This document shows, piece after piece, positions 19,710 to 29,358 of a stretch of DNA of 64,000 nt. Numbering within the stretch: the first letter of the stretch is position 1; each line of letters starts with the position of its first letter. The stretch comes from an uncultured Pelagibacteraceae bacterium. GTDB taxonomy: Bacteria > Pseudomonadota > Alphaproteobacteria > Pelagibacterales > Pelagibacteraceae. The notes under the pieces were generated by a model. The model ran no database searches. It saw only the letters and a program-made list of their open reading frames with translations, and was not told the origin of the DNA. The translations under genes were made by a program, and so were the position numbers. The stretch is from assembly GCA_902612325.1 (NCBI GenBank), contig CACMDB010000004.1, forward strand, positions 1 to 64,000. The letters run 5' to 3'.

Positions 19710-20842
19710 AAAAAATATTTGTACTTACAGGAGAACCCTCTGGGGATAAATTAGCTTCCACAGCAATTTCAAAACTTCAAAAAGATTATACGAATATTAA
19801 ATATTTATCTGTAGGTGGGTCAAATTTAAGAAAAATTGGAATAGAGTCTATCTTTGATTTGAAAGAAATAACTTATTTGGGTTTTACGAGTGTTTTGTTA
19901 AATATTTTTAAGATTAATAAAAGAATTAATCAAACTGTTGAAGAAATCTTGAAATTCAATCCAGATATTTTGTTTAGTGTTGATAGTCCAGATTTTACTT
20001 TAAGAGTTGCAGAAAAGGTAAAAAAAATTAATTCTCAAATTAAGACAATTCACTATGTAGCCCCGCAAGTTTGGATTTGGAGAAAAGGAAGGGTAAAAAA
20101 GATTAAAAAATTTATTGATCATATTCTTTTATTATTTGATTTTGAAAAAAAATTTTTTGATGAAGAGAATATAAATAATACTTTTGTAGGTCATCCGTTA
20201 ATAGAAAATAATAAAAAAAACAAAACAGATATCAGTAAATTTATTTATAATAATAAAAAAATAATATCTATATTTCCTGGTAGTCGAAAATCAGAAACAA
20301 ATGTTTTGTTACCAATATTGATTGATTTTATAAATATGATGAACAAAAGAAATTCAAATTATAATTTTATTTTTCATGCTACTGAAGAAAACAAAAATAA
20401 CATTGTTGATTATATTAAAGATAAGAATTTGAATAATATTGATGTAATTTCAGATGAAAATATGAAAAAGGAAATATTATCAAATTCAATTTTTGCCGTA
20501 TGTAAGTCAGGAACAATATCTCTTCAAGTCTGTAATGCTAATGTTCCTTCAATAATTATTTATAAGTTAAATTTTATAAATTTTATGATCTTTAAATTAT
20601 TGGTAAATGTTAAATTTGCAAATATCATCAATATAATTAATAATAAAGAAGTCATTCCTGAATTGTTGCAAAATGAGTGTAATGCAAAAGAAATTTATAA
20701 TTCTGTTTTGTATATGCTTAAAAATCCAGAGATTGGAAAAAAACAATTAGAACAATGCAATCAAACTTTAAAAGGAATTAGATCGAACTCTTCATCATCT
20801 GATGAAGTAGCTACAATCTTAAGAAATAGTCTTGTTGGATAA
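19706..20842 (+). CDS. lpxB: Lipid-A-disaccharide synthase
   Basis: GT19 glycosyltransferase joining UDP-2,3-diacylglucosamine to lipid X. It has 378 residues. The N-terminus GEPSGDKLAS, DSPDFTLRVA, YVAPQVWIWRKGR and FPGSRKSE are characteristic, and KSGTISLQ is the conserved C-terminal-domain motif. Its last 24 bases overlap the end of gltX on the other strand, leaving no room for a terminator between the convergent operons. Confidence 0.96.
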   Translation: MKKIFVLTGEPSGDKLASTAISKLQKDYTNIKYLSVGGSNLRKIGIESIFDLKEITYLGFTSVLLNIFKINKRINQTVEEILKFNPDILFSVDSPDFTLRVAEKVKKINSQIKTIHYVAPQVWIWRKGRVKKIKKFIDHILLLFDFEKKFFDEENINNTFVGHPLIENNKKNKTDISKFIYNNKKIISIFPGSRKSETNVLLPILIDFINMMNKRNSNYNFIFHATEENKNNIVDYIKDKNLNNIDVISDENMKKEILSNSIFAVCKSGTISLQVCNANVPSIIIYKLNFINFMIFKLLVNVKFANIINIINNKEVIPELLQNECNAKEIYNSVLYMLKNPEIGKKQLEQCNQTLKGIRSNSSSSDEVATILRNSLVG

Positions 20843-22219
20843 TCTTTTTTTAACTTCTTCTTTACCCAGAGATACAATTATATCATAAATACCAGGACCA
20901 AATTTTGACCCTGTTAAAGCCACCCTTAAGGGCTGACCAACACCTTTAAAATTGGTGTTATTAGATTTTATTAGTTCCTGTACTATCGGTTCTAAATTTT
21001 CCCTTGTAAAGTTGCTTATTTCTTTAATATGATCTTTAAATTCAGAGATAATTTTTCGTGCATTAGCATCAATTAATTTTAGATCTTCTTTATTAAAATT
21101 AACTTCATCGTTAATAATATATTGGATATTATTATATATATCCTCTAGTGTTTTAGCTTTATTCTTAAGAAAAGTTAAAGATTTCTTAATTTTATCTTTT
21201 TTTTCCCCAATAATCTTTTTTTTAAAAATCTCACAATAATTAATTAGTTGATTAAAAAGTTCGTTTTCATCAATACTTTTTATATAGTGTTCATTCATAG
21301 ATAGAATTCTACTTAAATCTAATTTTGATGGTGATTTTCCAATACCTTCAAGATTAAAATACCTTATACTCTCATCTAAAGTAAAAATTTCTTTATCTTC
21401 ATATGACCAACCCAATCTTAAAAGATAATTTCTCAAAGCATCTGGCATAATACCTATTTTAGAATAATCCTCTAGAGTTGATGCTTTATCTCTTTTAGAT
21501 AATTTTTTCCCCTCCATTGTATGAATTAATGGTATATGTGCAAACGTTGGTAAAGGCCATTCCATTGCTTCATAAATTTGAATTTGTTTAAATGTATTGA
21601 TTTTATGATCATCACCTCTAATAATATGTGTCATATTCATCCGATGATCATCAACAGCAGCAGATAAATTATAAGTTGGTGTGCCATCATTTCTTAATAT
21701 TACAAAATCTTCGATGGTATTATTTTCAATTTCAACATTTCCCTGAACTTTATCTTTTAAAATTGTCGTACCATCAATTTTACTTTTAAATCTTATGACA
21801 GGTTTTACATCTTTAGGAGCCTCATTCTCGTTTTTGTCTCTCCATTTTCTGTCATAAACGTATGGAATTTTTTTTTGCTTAGCTCTTTTTTTTTGTGCTT
21901 CAATTTCTTCAGTTGAGCAATAACATCTATAAGCACTACCTTTTTTTAATAGTTCATTTGCAACTTTTATATGATCATCAATTTTTTGAGATTGTATATA
22001 TTCTGTTCCATCATGATTGACACCTATCCATTGCAGAGATTTTATAATTTGATTTTTGTATTCCTCTTTTGATCTTTCTTTATCTGTATCTTCTATCCGT
22101 AGATAAAAATTACCATTTTGGTTTTTTGAATATAACCAATTAAATAAGGCTGTTCTCACCCCACCAATATGCAAAGGTCCAGTAGGTGACGGAGCAAATC
22201 TAGTTGCTACTTTTTTCAT
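20819..22219 (-). CDS. gltX: Glutamyl-tRNA synthetase
   Basis: Class I synthetase charging tRNA-Glu; 466 residues. The N-terminal FAPSPTGPLHIGG contains the HIGH equivalent and GKKLSKRDKA the KMSKS equivalent. GVGQPLRVALTG near the C-terminus is also typical. It is the last gene of the leftward ppiD-trp-lexA-gltX cluster, 22 bases after lexA, and overlaps lpxB tail to tail by 24 bases. Confidence 0.96.
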   Translation of the reverse strand: MKKVATRFAPSPTGPLHIGGVRTALFNWLYSKNQNGNFYLRIEDTDKERSKEEYKNQIIKSLQWIGVNHDGTEYIQSQKIDDHIKVANELLKKGSAYRCYCSTEEIEAQKKRAKQKKIPYVYDRKWRDKNENEAPKDVKPVIRFKSKIDGTTILKDKVQGNVEIENNTIEDFVILRNDGTPTYNLSAAVDDHRMNMTHIIRGDDHKINTFKQIQIYEAMEWPLPTFAHIPLIHTMEGKKLSKRDKASTLEDYSKIGIMPDALRNYLLRLGWSYEDKEIFTLDESIRYFNLEGIGKSPSKLDLSRILSMNEHYIKSIDENELFNQLINYCEIFKKKIIGEKKDKIKKSLTFLKNKAKTLEDIYNNIQYIINDEVNFNKEDLKLIDANARKIISEFKDHIKEISNFTRENLEPIVQELIKSNNTNFKGVGQPLRVALTGSKFGPGIYDIIVSLGKEEVKKRLSNKTIS

Positions 22220-22241
22220 TAAAATGGTTTAGACTATTTTT

Positions 22242-22919
22242 TTAGAAGTTTCTATATAAAGATACTAAAACACCTTGAACTTTTACTCTATCAGGGCCAA
22301 AAATTTTAGTCTCATAGTTTTTATTAGCACTTTCCAATGCTACTACTTTACCTTTTTTTCTAATCCTTTTAAGCATAGCTTCGTGTTCGTCAATTAAAGC
22401 CACCACTATTTTTCCATTATCAGCTGTATCGGTTCTTTTGATAATGACTGTGTCACCTTCATGAATACCAGCCTCAATCATTGAATCTCCTTGAACTTTA
22501 AGACCAAAATAATCTCCATTTTTTTCTAAGTTATTTGGTAATGGAATTCTAGAAACTTCATTTTGAATTGCTTCAACAGGTGTTCCAGCTGCTATTTTAC
22601 CTAAAACTGGCACCTCTGCATCGTCAGATAAAGGTTTTTCTTCATCCAAACCTCCTTTAATGACACTTGGGGAAAAATTATTGTAAATATCATTTGCAGA
22701 GGCAGTCTCTGGTAATTTTATAACTTCCAAAGCTCTAGCTTTATGAGCAAGCCTTTTAATGAAACCTCTTTCTTCTAAGGCGCTAATTAATCTATGAATT
22801 CCAGATTTTGATTTAAGATTTAGGGATTCCTTCATTTCTTCATAAGAAGGGGATACACCAGAGCTTCTCAACTTCTTGTTGATAAATAAAAGTAGGTTTT
22901 TTTGTTTTTTTGTTAGCAT
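22242..22919 (-). CDS. lexA: LexA SOS repressor
   Basis: Represses DNA-damage genes until RecA triggers its self-cleavage. It has 225 residues. An N-terminal winged helix (about 1-65) precedes a linker and the S24 autoprotease domain. The cleavage bond is A111-G112 in KIAAGTP, and the catalytic pair is S146 (GDSM) and K184 (EAMLKRI). A perfect alphaproteobacterial SOS box lies 24 bases upstream of the start, so the gene is likely autoregulated. In other alphaproteobacteria moaC/moeA often separate it from trpC; here they are adjacent. Confidence 0.97.
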   Translation of the reverse strand: MLTKKQKNLLLFINKKLRSSGVSPSYEEMKESLNLKSKSGIHRLISALEERGFIKRLAHKARALEVIKLPETASANDIYNNFSPSVIKGGLDEEKPLSDDAEVPVLGKIAAGTPVEAIQNEVSRIPLPNNLEKNGDYFGLKVQGDSMIEAGIHEGDTVIIKRTDTADNGKIVVALIDEHEAMLKRIRKKGKVVALESANKNYETKIFGPDRVKVQGVLVSLYRNF

Positions 22920-22943
22920 AAGAACAAATATCGTACAAACAAT

Positions 22944-22958
22944 GTTCTATAAAAGTTC
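22944..22958 (-). promoter_or_regulatory. SOS box (LexA operator) of lexA
   Basis: GTTC-N7-GTTC is present exactly (GTTC at 22944-22947 and 22955-22958), the known alphaproteobacterial LexA operator. It lies 24 bases upstream of the lexA start codon. On the lexA strand a TATAGA sequence that could be the -10 element runs from the spacer into the second half-site, a good position for repression. A weaker degenerate site, GAAC-N7-GTAC, is at 22922-22936. Confidence 0.85.
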
Positions 22959-23007
22959 TTCATAATTAACAATAGTTAAAAAGTTCTGAAAATAATGACT
23001 TTTTTGA

Positions 23008-23799
23008 CTATAAAACAGAAAAAATCGAATTATCGCTTAAATTTTTTAAAAGTGATTCACCAATTAAAAAGGTTTTGATGGAAGTTTTATTTGATAGCTC
23101 CAAGAGTTCTTCTTTAGTTTTAATTCCACTTTCAGAAATCAATGGGCCAGGGTGATTAACCAAAACATCGTGGATATCATAAGTTGTATTAATATCAGTT
23201 TTTAGAGTTTTTAAATTTCTGTTGTTAATACCTAATAAAGCATCTTTAAATCTAAGTGCTTGTTTAGCCTCATTAACAGTATGAACCTCTACAATAACTG
23301 ACATATTCAATTTTAAAGCTTCTTCATATAATTCATCTGCCAATTTATCTGAAACTCCAGCTAAAATAATTAAGATTGCATCGGCACCATAACTTTTAGC
23401 CAAAGGAATTTGAAATTTATCTATAAAAAAATCTTTACAAAGAATCGGTAAATTTACGTCTCGTTTAATTTTACTAATATGTTGCAAGTTTCCTAAAAAA
23501 AAATCTTCCTCAGTTAAAACAGATAAACAGGTTGCTTTATTTGATTTATAAATATTAGCTATTTTTACAGGATCGTAGTCTTTAATAATTATCCCTGCAG
23601 AGGGACTAGCTTTTTTTATTTCAGCAATAATTGAGAATTTTTTATTTTCAACATTTTTTTTGATTGTATCTTTAAAATCAACGTATGTACTATTTTTTTT
23701 TATTAATTCCTCGAGTGACTCAAGACTTATACTTTTTTTAAGCTCTAAAATTTTTTCACTTTTAATATTTATTATTTTTTCAAGAACATTTTCAGCCAT
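23008..23799 (-). CDS. trpC: Indole-3-glycerol phosphate synthase
   Basis: Converts carboxyphenylaminodeoxyribulose phosphate to indole-3-glycerol phosphate in tryptophan synthesis. It has 263 residues forming a TIM barrel. FSIIAEIKKASPS near the N-terminus, CKDFFID, GINNRNLKTL and SESGIKT are family motifs. It is not fused to TrpF, unlike E. coli. It overlaps trpD by eight bases. Confidence 0.96.
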   Translation of the reverse strand: MAENVLEKIINIKSEKILELKKSISLESLEELIKKNSTYVDFKDTIKKNVENKKFSIIAEIKKASPSAGIIIKDYDPVKIANIYKSNKATCLSVLTEEDFFLGNLQHISKIKRDVNLPILCKDFFIDKFQIPLAKSYGADAILIILAGVSDKLADELYEEALKLNMSVIVEVHTVNEAKQALRFKDALLGINNRNLKTLKTDINTTYDIHDVLVNHPGPLISESGIKTKEELLELSNKTSIKTFLIGESLLKNLSDNSIFSVL

Positions 23800-24784
23800 T
23801 TTGAATTTTCTCTAATTGTTTAAATGTTTGACCTGATAAAATGTGTTTTCTAGTATCATCATAAGCTTTATCGAAATTCTGATGAGTTTCATTAACAACT
23901 AATCCTGCTGCAGCATTTAAACAAACTGCTTTAGAAAAATCATTATCCTCACCTTTAAATATCTTAATTATTTTATCTGCATTAAAAGCTGCATCATTAC
24001 CAATGAGATTTTCAAACTTATCTGCATTTATATTTAACTTATTTGGATCAATAATAATCTCAGAGATGACACCATCTTTTAATTGAATTACATTGGTTTT
24101 AGCATAAGGTGAAATTTCATCTAATCCATCCTCACTATTGACTATCCAAGCAAATTTAATATCTAAATTTTTTAAAGCATTAGCAAATAATTTTAATAGT
24201 TTTTTGTCAAAAACACCAACAACTTGTCTTTTTACAAGAGCAGGGCTACTCAAAGGTCCGATCATATTGAATATAGTTCTTTTTCCAATTTTTTTTCTTG
24301 TAGGTCCCACAAATCTCATTGCGCTGTGATAGTTGGGTGCAAACATGAAACCGAAATTATTATCATTAATTTGATTTTCAATATCTTTTGGCTCTAAATT
24401 TATTTTTATATTTAAAGACTCTAGAACATCACCAGATCCACATTTTGAGGATACTGCTTTATTTCCATGTTTAGCTACTTTAACACCCATACTCGAAAGT
24501 AATAATGCTGAAGCTGTTGATATATTAAGTGTATTCATACCATCTCCACCAGTTCCACAAGTGTCAACACAATTTTCTACATTTACTCTTTTAGACTTGT
24601 TTCTAAGAACAAAAACTCCACCAGCTAACTCATCAGAAGATTCACCTTTTGCTGATAAAAGTGTCAAAAAATCAAATATTTCTTGTTCTTCTGCTTTACC
24701 CTCCATCAATAATTCAAAAGCAGATTTACTTTCATCAAAAGTTAAATTTTCCTTTTTCTTAATTTTTTCAATGAATTGTTTCAT
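23792..24784 (-). CDS. trpD: Anthranilate phosphoribosyltransferase
   Basis: Second step of tryptophan synthesis, joining anthranilate with PRPP. It has 330 residues. The PRPP-binding motif is CGTGGDGMNTLN, followed by KHGNKAVSSKCGSGD and the anthranilate-site segment FMFAPNYHSAMR. It lies between trpG (five-base gap) and trpC (eight-base overlap). It is not fused to TrpG. Confidence 0.96.
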   Translation of the reverse strand: MKQFIEKIKKKENLTFDESKSAFELLMEGKAEEQEIFDFLTLLSAKGESSDELAGGVFVLRNKSKRVNVENCVDTCGTGGDGMNTLNISTASALLLSSMGVKVAKHGNKAVSSKCGSGDVLESLNIKINLEPKDIENQINDNNFGFMFAPNYHSAMRFVGPTRKKIGKRTIFNMIGPLSSPALVKRQVVGVFDKKLLKLFANALKNLDIKFAWIVNSEDGLDEISPYAKTNVIQLKDGVISEIIIDPNKLNINADKFENLIGNDAAFNADKIIKIFKGEDNDFSKAVCLNAAAGLVVNETHQNFDKAYDDTRKHILSGQTFKQLEKIQNG

Positions 24785-24789
24785 TAATC

Positions 24790-25359
24790 CTAAATTCTTA
24801 TAAAATTTTTTAAAATTTTAATTCCTAGTTTAGTTTTAATACTTTCAGGGTGAAATTGCACTCCATGTATATGATATTTCTTATGTTGTACTCCCATTAT
24901 AAGTCCATCTTGAGTCTGAGCAGTAATTTCAAGATCTTTAGATAATGATTTTTTATCAATAATTAAGCTGTGATATCGAGTGGCTTCAAACGTTTTAGGG
25001 AGATTTTTTAAAATACCCAATTTTTTTGAAAAAATCTTACTAGTTTTTCCATGCATTAGCTTTCTAGCTTGAATAATTTTTGAGCCAAATACTTGACCAA
25101 TAATTTGATGGCCTAAACAAACTCCGAGAATTGGTATTTTTTTATATAAAGATTTAACGATTTTAAGACAATTACCTGATTGATTTGGATTGCCAGGCCC
25201 AGGTGAAATTACGATTTTATGATATCTTTTTTTTAAAATTTCATTAGCTGTAATTTGATCATTTCTAATCACTTCAACATTCACTTTTAATGAAGACAAA
25301 TAATGATAGAGATTAAAAGTAAAACTATCGTAATTATCAATTAAAATTATCTTTTTCAT
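24790..25359 (-). CDS. trpG: Anthranilate synthase glutamine amidotransferase subunit
   Basis: Supplies ammonia from glutamine to TrpE. It has 189 residues. The nucleophile C81 lies in GVCLGHQIIG; SPGPGNP forms the oxyanion-side motif and VQFHPES holds the catalytic histidine and glutamate. Such subunits can also serve PabB in folate synthesis, but adjacency to trpE with an ATGA overlap points to tryptophan synthesis first. Confidence 0.95.
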   Translation of the reverse strand: MKKIILIDNYDSFTFNLYHYLSSLKVNVEVIRNDQITANEILKKRYHKIVISPGPGNPNQSGNCLKIVKSLYKKIPILGVCLGHQIIGQVFGSKIIQARKLMHGKTSKIFSKKLGILKNLPKTFEATRYHSLIIDKKSLSKDLEITAQTQDGLIMGVQHKKYHIHGVQFHPESIKTKLGIKILKNFIRI

Positions 25360-26816
25360 TTCAATGCATTAATTAAAGCTTTTGCTTTATTTATTGTTTC
25401 TTCGTATTCCTTTAATGGTTTGCTATCTGCAACAATCCCAGCTCCAGCTTGAACATAAAATCTGTTATTTTTTGCAACAGCTGTTCTTAAAGCAATACAT
25501 GTATCAAACTCTCCATTTGCCGCGAAATACCCAATGCCACCGGCATAAACCTTCCTTTTTGTAGACTCTAGTTCATCAATAATTTCCATAGCTCTAATTT
25601 TGGGCGCTCCAGACACAGTTCCAGCTGGAAAACCGGCTAAAAGAGACTTAAATTTAGAAAATCTTTTATCATGTTTACCTATTACGTTCGAAACTATATG
25701 CATTACATGTGAATACCTTTCAATTATAAAACTTTCAGTAACTTTAATAGAATTAGTTTTAGATACCTTTCCGGCATCATTTCTTCCAAGATCTAATAAC
25801 ATTAGATGTTCAGAAAGCTCTTTTTTATCTTTAAGTAAATCTTTCTCATAAAAACGATCCTCTTTAATTGTTTTTCCTCGAGGTCTTGTCCCGGCAATGG
25901 GTCTTACAGTTATTTCGCCATCTCTTAACCTTACCAATATTTCGGGACTGGCACCTATTATTTGAAAATCAGTAAAATTAAAAAAAAACATAAATGGAGA
26001 TGGATTAGTTATTCTCAATTTTTTATAAATATCGATTGGTTTTTTTGTCAATTTAGTCTCAAAACGCTGGCTTAAAACGACTTGAAATATATCTCCTAAT
26101 TTAATGTATTTTTTTGCCTTATTAACTATAGATAAAAATTTATTTTTAGAGGTATTTGAATTAATTATAATTTTTTTTGACTTATTATTTATTGCATTAT
26201 CTATTTTTTTAACTGATGATTGTAAAGAGAGCGTGTAAAGTTCAGATTGGATATCCTTATATTTACTTTTGTAATTCGTAATTTTTTCATCTTTAAAAAT
26301 ATTATTGATAAAGAATATTTCCTTTTTTAAATTATCATGAATAATAAGTGTTCTTGGACGTAATAATCTAACATCAGGTAATTTTAAGTCATCTTTACAA
26401 TTGTTCGGAATTTTTTCGATGTACCTAATTGCATCGTATGAAAAATATCCTGAAATTAAAGAACAAATTTTCGGTAATTTATTAGGAGTTTTAAACTTAA
26501 AATCTTCAATTATTTTTTCAATCAAATATTTAGGTTTATCCTTTAACTTAATTTTTTTATTTTTCTTTATTAAATAAGAATTATTATTATTAAATTCCCA
26601 AATTTTATCAGGATTTTTACCAAATATAGTGTATCTGCCTCTAATCTTACCTTTCTCTACTGACTCAAAAATAAAGCTATTTTTTTCAATTAAAAAGTTA
26701 TCAATTAAATTAATTATTTCTTCATCAGTTTTTACTTTTTTTGATGTATAGATTATTTGATTTTCGTTGTTTCTGTGTCGAAACTTGAATTCTTTGAAGC
26801 TTCGATTAATTTTCAT
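25356..26816 (-). CDS. trpE: Anthranilate synthase component I
   Basis: Converts chorismate and ammonia to anthranilate. It has 486 residues. The chorismate-binding half contains RPIAGTRPRG, DLGRNDAGK, HVMHIVSNV and FPAGTVSGAPKIRAMEII, all family signatures. GASPEILVRL is also present. There is no leader peptide or attenuator upstream because the start overlaps the ppiD stop (ATGA), so any control must act further upstream. Confidence 0.96.
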   Translation of the reverse strand: MKINRSFKEFKFRHRNNENQIIYTSKKVKTDEEIINLIDNFLIEKNSFIFESVEKGKIRGRYTIFGKNPDKIWEFNNNNSYLIKKNKKIKLKDKPKYLIEKIIEDFKFKTPNKLPKICSLISGYFSYDAIRYIEKIPNNCKDDLKLPDVRLLRPRTLIIHDNLKKEIFFINNIFKDEKITNYKSKYKDIQSELYTLSLQSSVKKIDNAINNKSKKIIINSNTSKNKFLSIVNKAKKYIKLGDIFQVVLSQRFETKLTKKPIDIYKKLRITNPSPFMFFFNFTDFQIIGASPEILVRLRDGEITVRPIAGTRPRGKTIKEDRFYEKDLLKDKKELSEHLMLLDLGRNDAGKVSKTNSIKVTESFIIERYSHVMHIVSNVIGKHDKRFSKFKSLLAGFPAGTVSGAPKIRAMEIIDELESTKRKVYAGGIGYFAANGEFDTCIALRTAVAKNNRFYVQAGAGIVADSKPLKEYEETINKAKALINALK

Positions 26817-28231
26817 TTAAAATAATTTTTAACTCGTTCAATAGTCTGTTGATTTAAAGAAACATCATATTTGTCGTTTAAAAATGTATCATAAGATTTT
26901 AATAAGGAATTTTTGCTTTTAGAATTTTGTTTTGTAATATATTGTTTAAATTCCTCTTTGTTTGTATCAATGATTTGTTGTTCAAATTTTTTGACTTTTG
27001 CTAAATAAATATTGTTATTTTCGTCATTTATTAAAGTAAATGATTTCTCAGGCAAGCTATATAAGACCTCAACAGCATTGATATCAAATTTTTTATTATC
27101 TCGTACAGAATTTAAATTTATTGTTTGGATCTTTTCTTTACCCATCTCTAAAAAACTATTGTTATTAAATTTTTTATTGGTTATTTCATTTAATAATTTT
27201 TGATTATAATCAAATTTATTTTTTTGAAAAACTAACTCGAGTACCTTCTCTTTAATTTGTTCATCACTTAAATCTGGTGATTTTTGGGTAATATTTTTAA
27301 TGTTATATAGGATATAATCATTTTTATTTTCAAAAATATCAAATTTATTATTTCTTAATTCGTAAATTTTTTTTTCAATTTCATTCTTATCTGTAGAAAA
27401 TCTAAAATTACTAATATCAACCGATTTTAAATCAAAATTTGATGCGATTGTTTTAAAATCAATTTCATTGGATATGGCAACTTCAATTTCATCAATTTTG
27501 TCAAAAAAAGATTGATTGAAATCATCTACTCCAATTAAATTTTTAGGATTTATGATTGTGTAGCTGAAATCTAAGTACTCTATTTTTAACTCATCTTTAT
27601 TATCATTAATAAAATTTTCTAATTCTTTATCTGTGATATCATTTTTATTTACATAAAAATCATTTAAATCAATAAATTCTATTTCAAGTTTTTGATTTTC
27701 TTCTTTAAATAGTTTTGTTGTAAGAAATTGAGGGGAGGTTGTACCAGCACCAATATAATCAAAAAGATTTCTTTGCAATTCTCGTAATTTAAGTCTCTGT
27801 TCAAATCCCGGAGCAGATAAATTATTTTCTAATAAAAATTTTTCATATTTAATTCTTTGAAAAACTCCATTTTCATCAAGAAAATTTTTATTTTCTTTTA
27901 TCTTCTTTAATAAAGTTATTTCTGAGATACTTAGTTCAAAATCTTTTATTTCTAGATCCAGTAAAGTAGTAGAAACTAAACCAGACAGAATTTCTTCAAT
28001 AATGTTTTGCTCTAAATTTTCTCTGATTGTTTTTTCAGGGATTCCCGATTTATTTATGTAATCAATAAAATCTTCAGTGGAGATACTATTATTATTAATT
28101 TTAGCAACATTGTTAGTATTACCACTACTGAACATTCCACCCATACCCCAAAATACAAATGGAATTATCATTATAAAAACTAACAAACCAGCAAACTTGG
28201 TTTTTGCAAAATTTCTTAAACTACTAATCAT
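26813..28231 (-). CDS. ppiD: PpiD/SurA-type membrane-anchored periplasmic folding factor
   Basis: Probably helps proteins fold as they leave the Sec translocon. It has 472 residues. A single N-terminal helix (about 13-30, containing VFWGMGGMFSS) anchors it, followed by a SurA_N-like region where NNNSISTEDF-type wording is typical. It is shorter than E. coli PpiD (623), and the parvulin domain in the middle is too divergent for me to confirm, so isomerase activity is uncertain. It heads the leftward trp operon, a standard alphaproteobacterial arrangement. Confidence 0.85.
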   Translation of the reverse strand: MISSLRNFAKTKFAGLLVFIMIIPFVFWGMGGMFSSGNTNNVAKINNNSISTEDFIDYINKSGIPEKTIRENLEQNIIEEILSGLVSTTLLDLEIKDFELSISEITLLKKIKENKNFLDENGVFQRIKYEKFLLENNLSAPGFEQRLKLRELQRNLFDYIGAGTTSPQFLTTKLFKEENQKLEIEFIDLNDFYVNKNDITDKELENFINDNKDELKIEYLDFSYTIINPKNLIGVDDFNQSFFDKIDEIEVAISNEIDFKTIASNFDLKSVDISNFRFSTDKNEIEKKIYELRNNKFDIFENKNDYILYNIKNITQKSPDLSDEQIKEKVLELVFQKNKFDYNQKLLNEITNKKFNNNSFLEMGKEKIQTINLNSVRDNKKFDINAVEVLYSLPEKSFTLINDENNNIYLAKVKKFEQQIIDTNKEEFKQYITKQNSKSKNSLLKSYDTFLNDKYDVSLNQQTIERVKNYFK

Positions 28232-28285
28232 TACTATAAATTTATTGATCTATAAAAAGCAAACCTATAAATTAAAATAAGCCTC
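28232..28285. promoter_or_regulatory. Divergent promoter region, ppiD / tpiA
   Basis: Only 54 bases separate the two start codons, so both operon promoters must lie here or reach into the coding regions. TATAAA-like sequences occur at 28251-28256 and 28266-28271; I cannot assign a -35 with confidence. Confidence 0.5.
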
Positions 28286-29023
28286 ATGACAAATAAATAT
28301 ATGTATTTTATTGCTAATTGGAAAATGTTTGGTGTTTTAAATTCGTTAAATACGCTGAATAGAGTTGTTAAATTTTTTAAAAACTTCAAAAAAAGAAAGT
28401 CTTTGAAAATAATTTACTGCCCACCTAGCACTTTAATAGAGTCAATGTCAAAAAAATTGAGAGGTTCAAATATTGAAGTTGGTGCGCAAAATTGTCATGA
28501 GCAGGATGTTTATGGTGCTTTTACAGGTTCAGTCAATTCTTCAATGTTAAAAAGTGTTGGTGCTAAATATATTATTATTGGCCATTCTGAAAATAGACAA
28601 GCTGGTGAAACTGATAAATTAATAAATCTTAAAATTAAAAGTGCATTGAAGTCTGGGCTGAGGGTAATTTTTTGTATTGGTGAGACGCTTAAAGCAAAAA
28701 GAAAAAAAATCACCAAAAGTATTTTAAATAGACAGATTAAAGCAGGTTTGAAAAATATTAAAAATAATAAAAAAATTATAATCGCATATGAACCAGTTTG
28801 GTCAATTGGTACAGGAATCATACCAAAATCTGATGACTTATTTAAGACAATCAGTTTTATTAAAAAAGAAAAAAAAAATTATAAAGTTCTTTATGGTGGC
28901 TCAGTAAATCCAAAAAATATTAATCAATTGAAATCTATAAATAATATTGATGGTTACTTAATAGGTGGGGCATCTCAAGATTCTAAAAAATTTATTGATA
29001 TAATTAAAAAAACATATAATTAA
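28286..29023 (+). CDS. tpiA: Triosephosphate isomerase
   Basis: Interconverts dihydroxyacetone phosphate and glyceraldehyde 3-phosphate. It has 245 residues. Catalytic residues are N11 and K13 (ANWKMFG), H100 (IIGHSENR) and E169 (AYEPVWSIGTG); LYGGSVNP is the phosphate-binding motif. An in-frame ATG at 28301 would shorten it by five residues, but position 28286 keeps the usual spacing to the catalytic lysine. It is followed after six bases by secG. Confidence 0.96.
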   Translation: MTNKYMYFIANWKMFGVLNSLNTLNRVVKFFKNFKKRKSLKIIYCPPSTLIESMSKKLRGSNIEVGAQNCHEQDVYGAFTGSVNSSMLKSVGAKYIIIGHSENRQAGETDKLINLKIKSALKSGLRVIFCIGETLKAKRKKITKSILNRQIKAGLKNIKNNKKIIIAYEPVWSIGTGIIPKSDDLFKTISFIKKEKKNYKVLYGGSVNPKNINQLKSINNIDGYLIGGASQDSKKFIDIIKKTYN

Positions 29024-29029
29024 CCCCTC

Positions 29030-29332
29030 ATGGAAAATATATTGCTAATTTTGAACATCATATTTGGATTAATATTGGTGTTACTAGTTTTGATGCAAAA
29101 GTCTGAGGGTGGTGCTTTAGGAATCGGAGTTTCTCAGGAAAGTTTTATGTTCTCCAGATCAGCAGGTAATTTTATGACCAAAGCAACAGCCGTTGTTGCC
29201 ACTTTATTTATAATTTGTAGTTTAGCACTTACAATTGTATCTAGAGGAGAATTAACACCCACATCATCTGTTTTGGATACTATTGAAGAAAAAGCAGAGG
29301 ATACTCCCGCTATTCCAGAAAATAATAATTAA
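29030..29332 (+). CDS. secG: Protein translocase subunit SecG
   Basis: Small accessory subunit of the SecYEG channel; 100 residues. There are two membrane helices (about 3-20 and 53-72) separated by the family motif MQKSEGGALGIG. The acidic, proline-containing tail is variable in the family. The location between tpiA and pyrG is the conserved alphaproteobacterial context. Confidence 0.93.
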   Translation: MENILLILNIIFGLILVLLVLMQKSEGGALGIGVSQESFMFSRSAGNFMTKATAVVATLFIICSLALTIVSRGELTPTSSVLDTIEEKAEDTPAIPENNN

Positions 29333-29358
29333 TACTTTTAATTTTCTTTTTTATTCGC

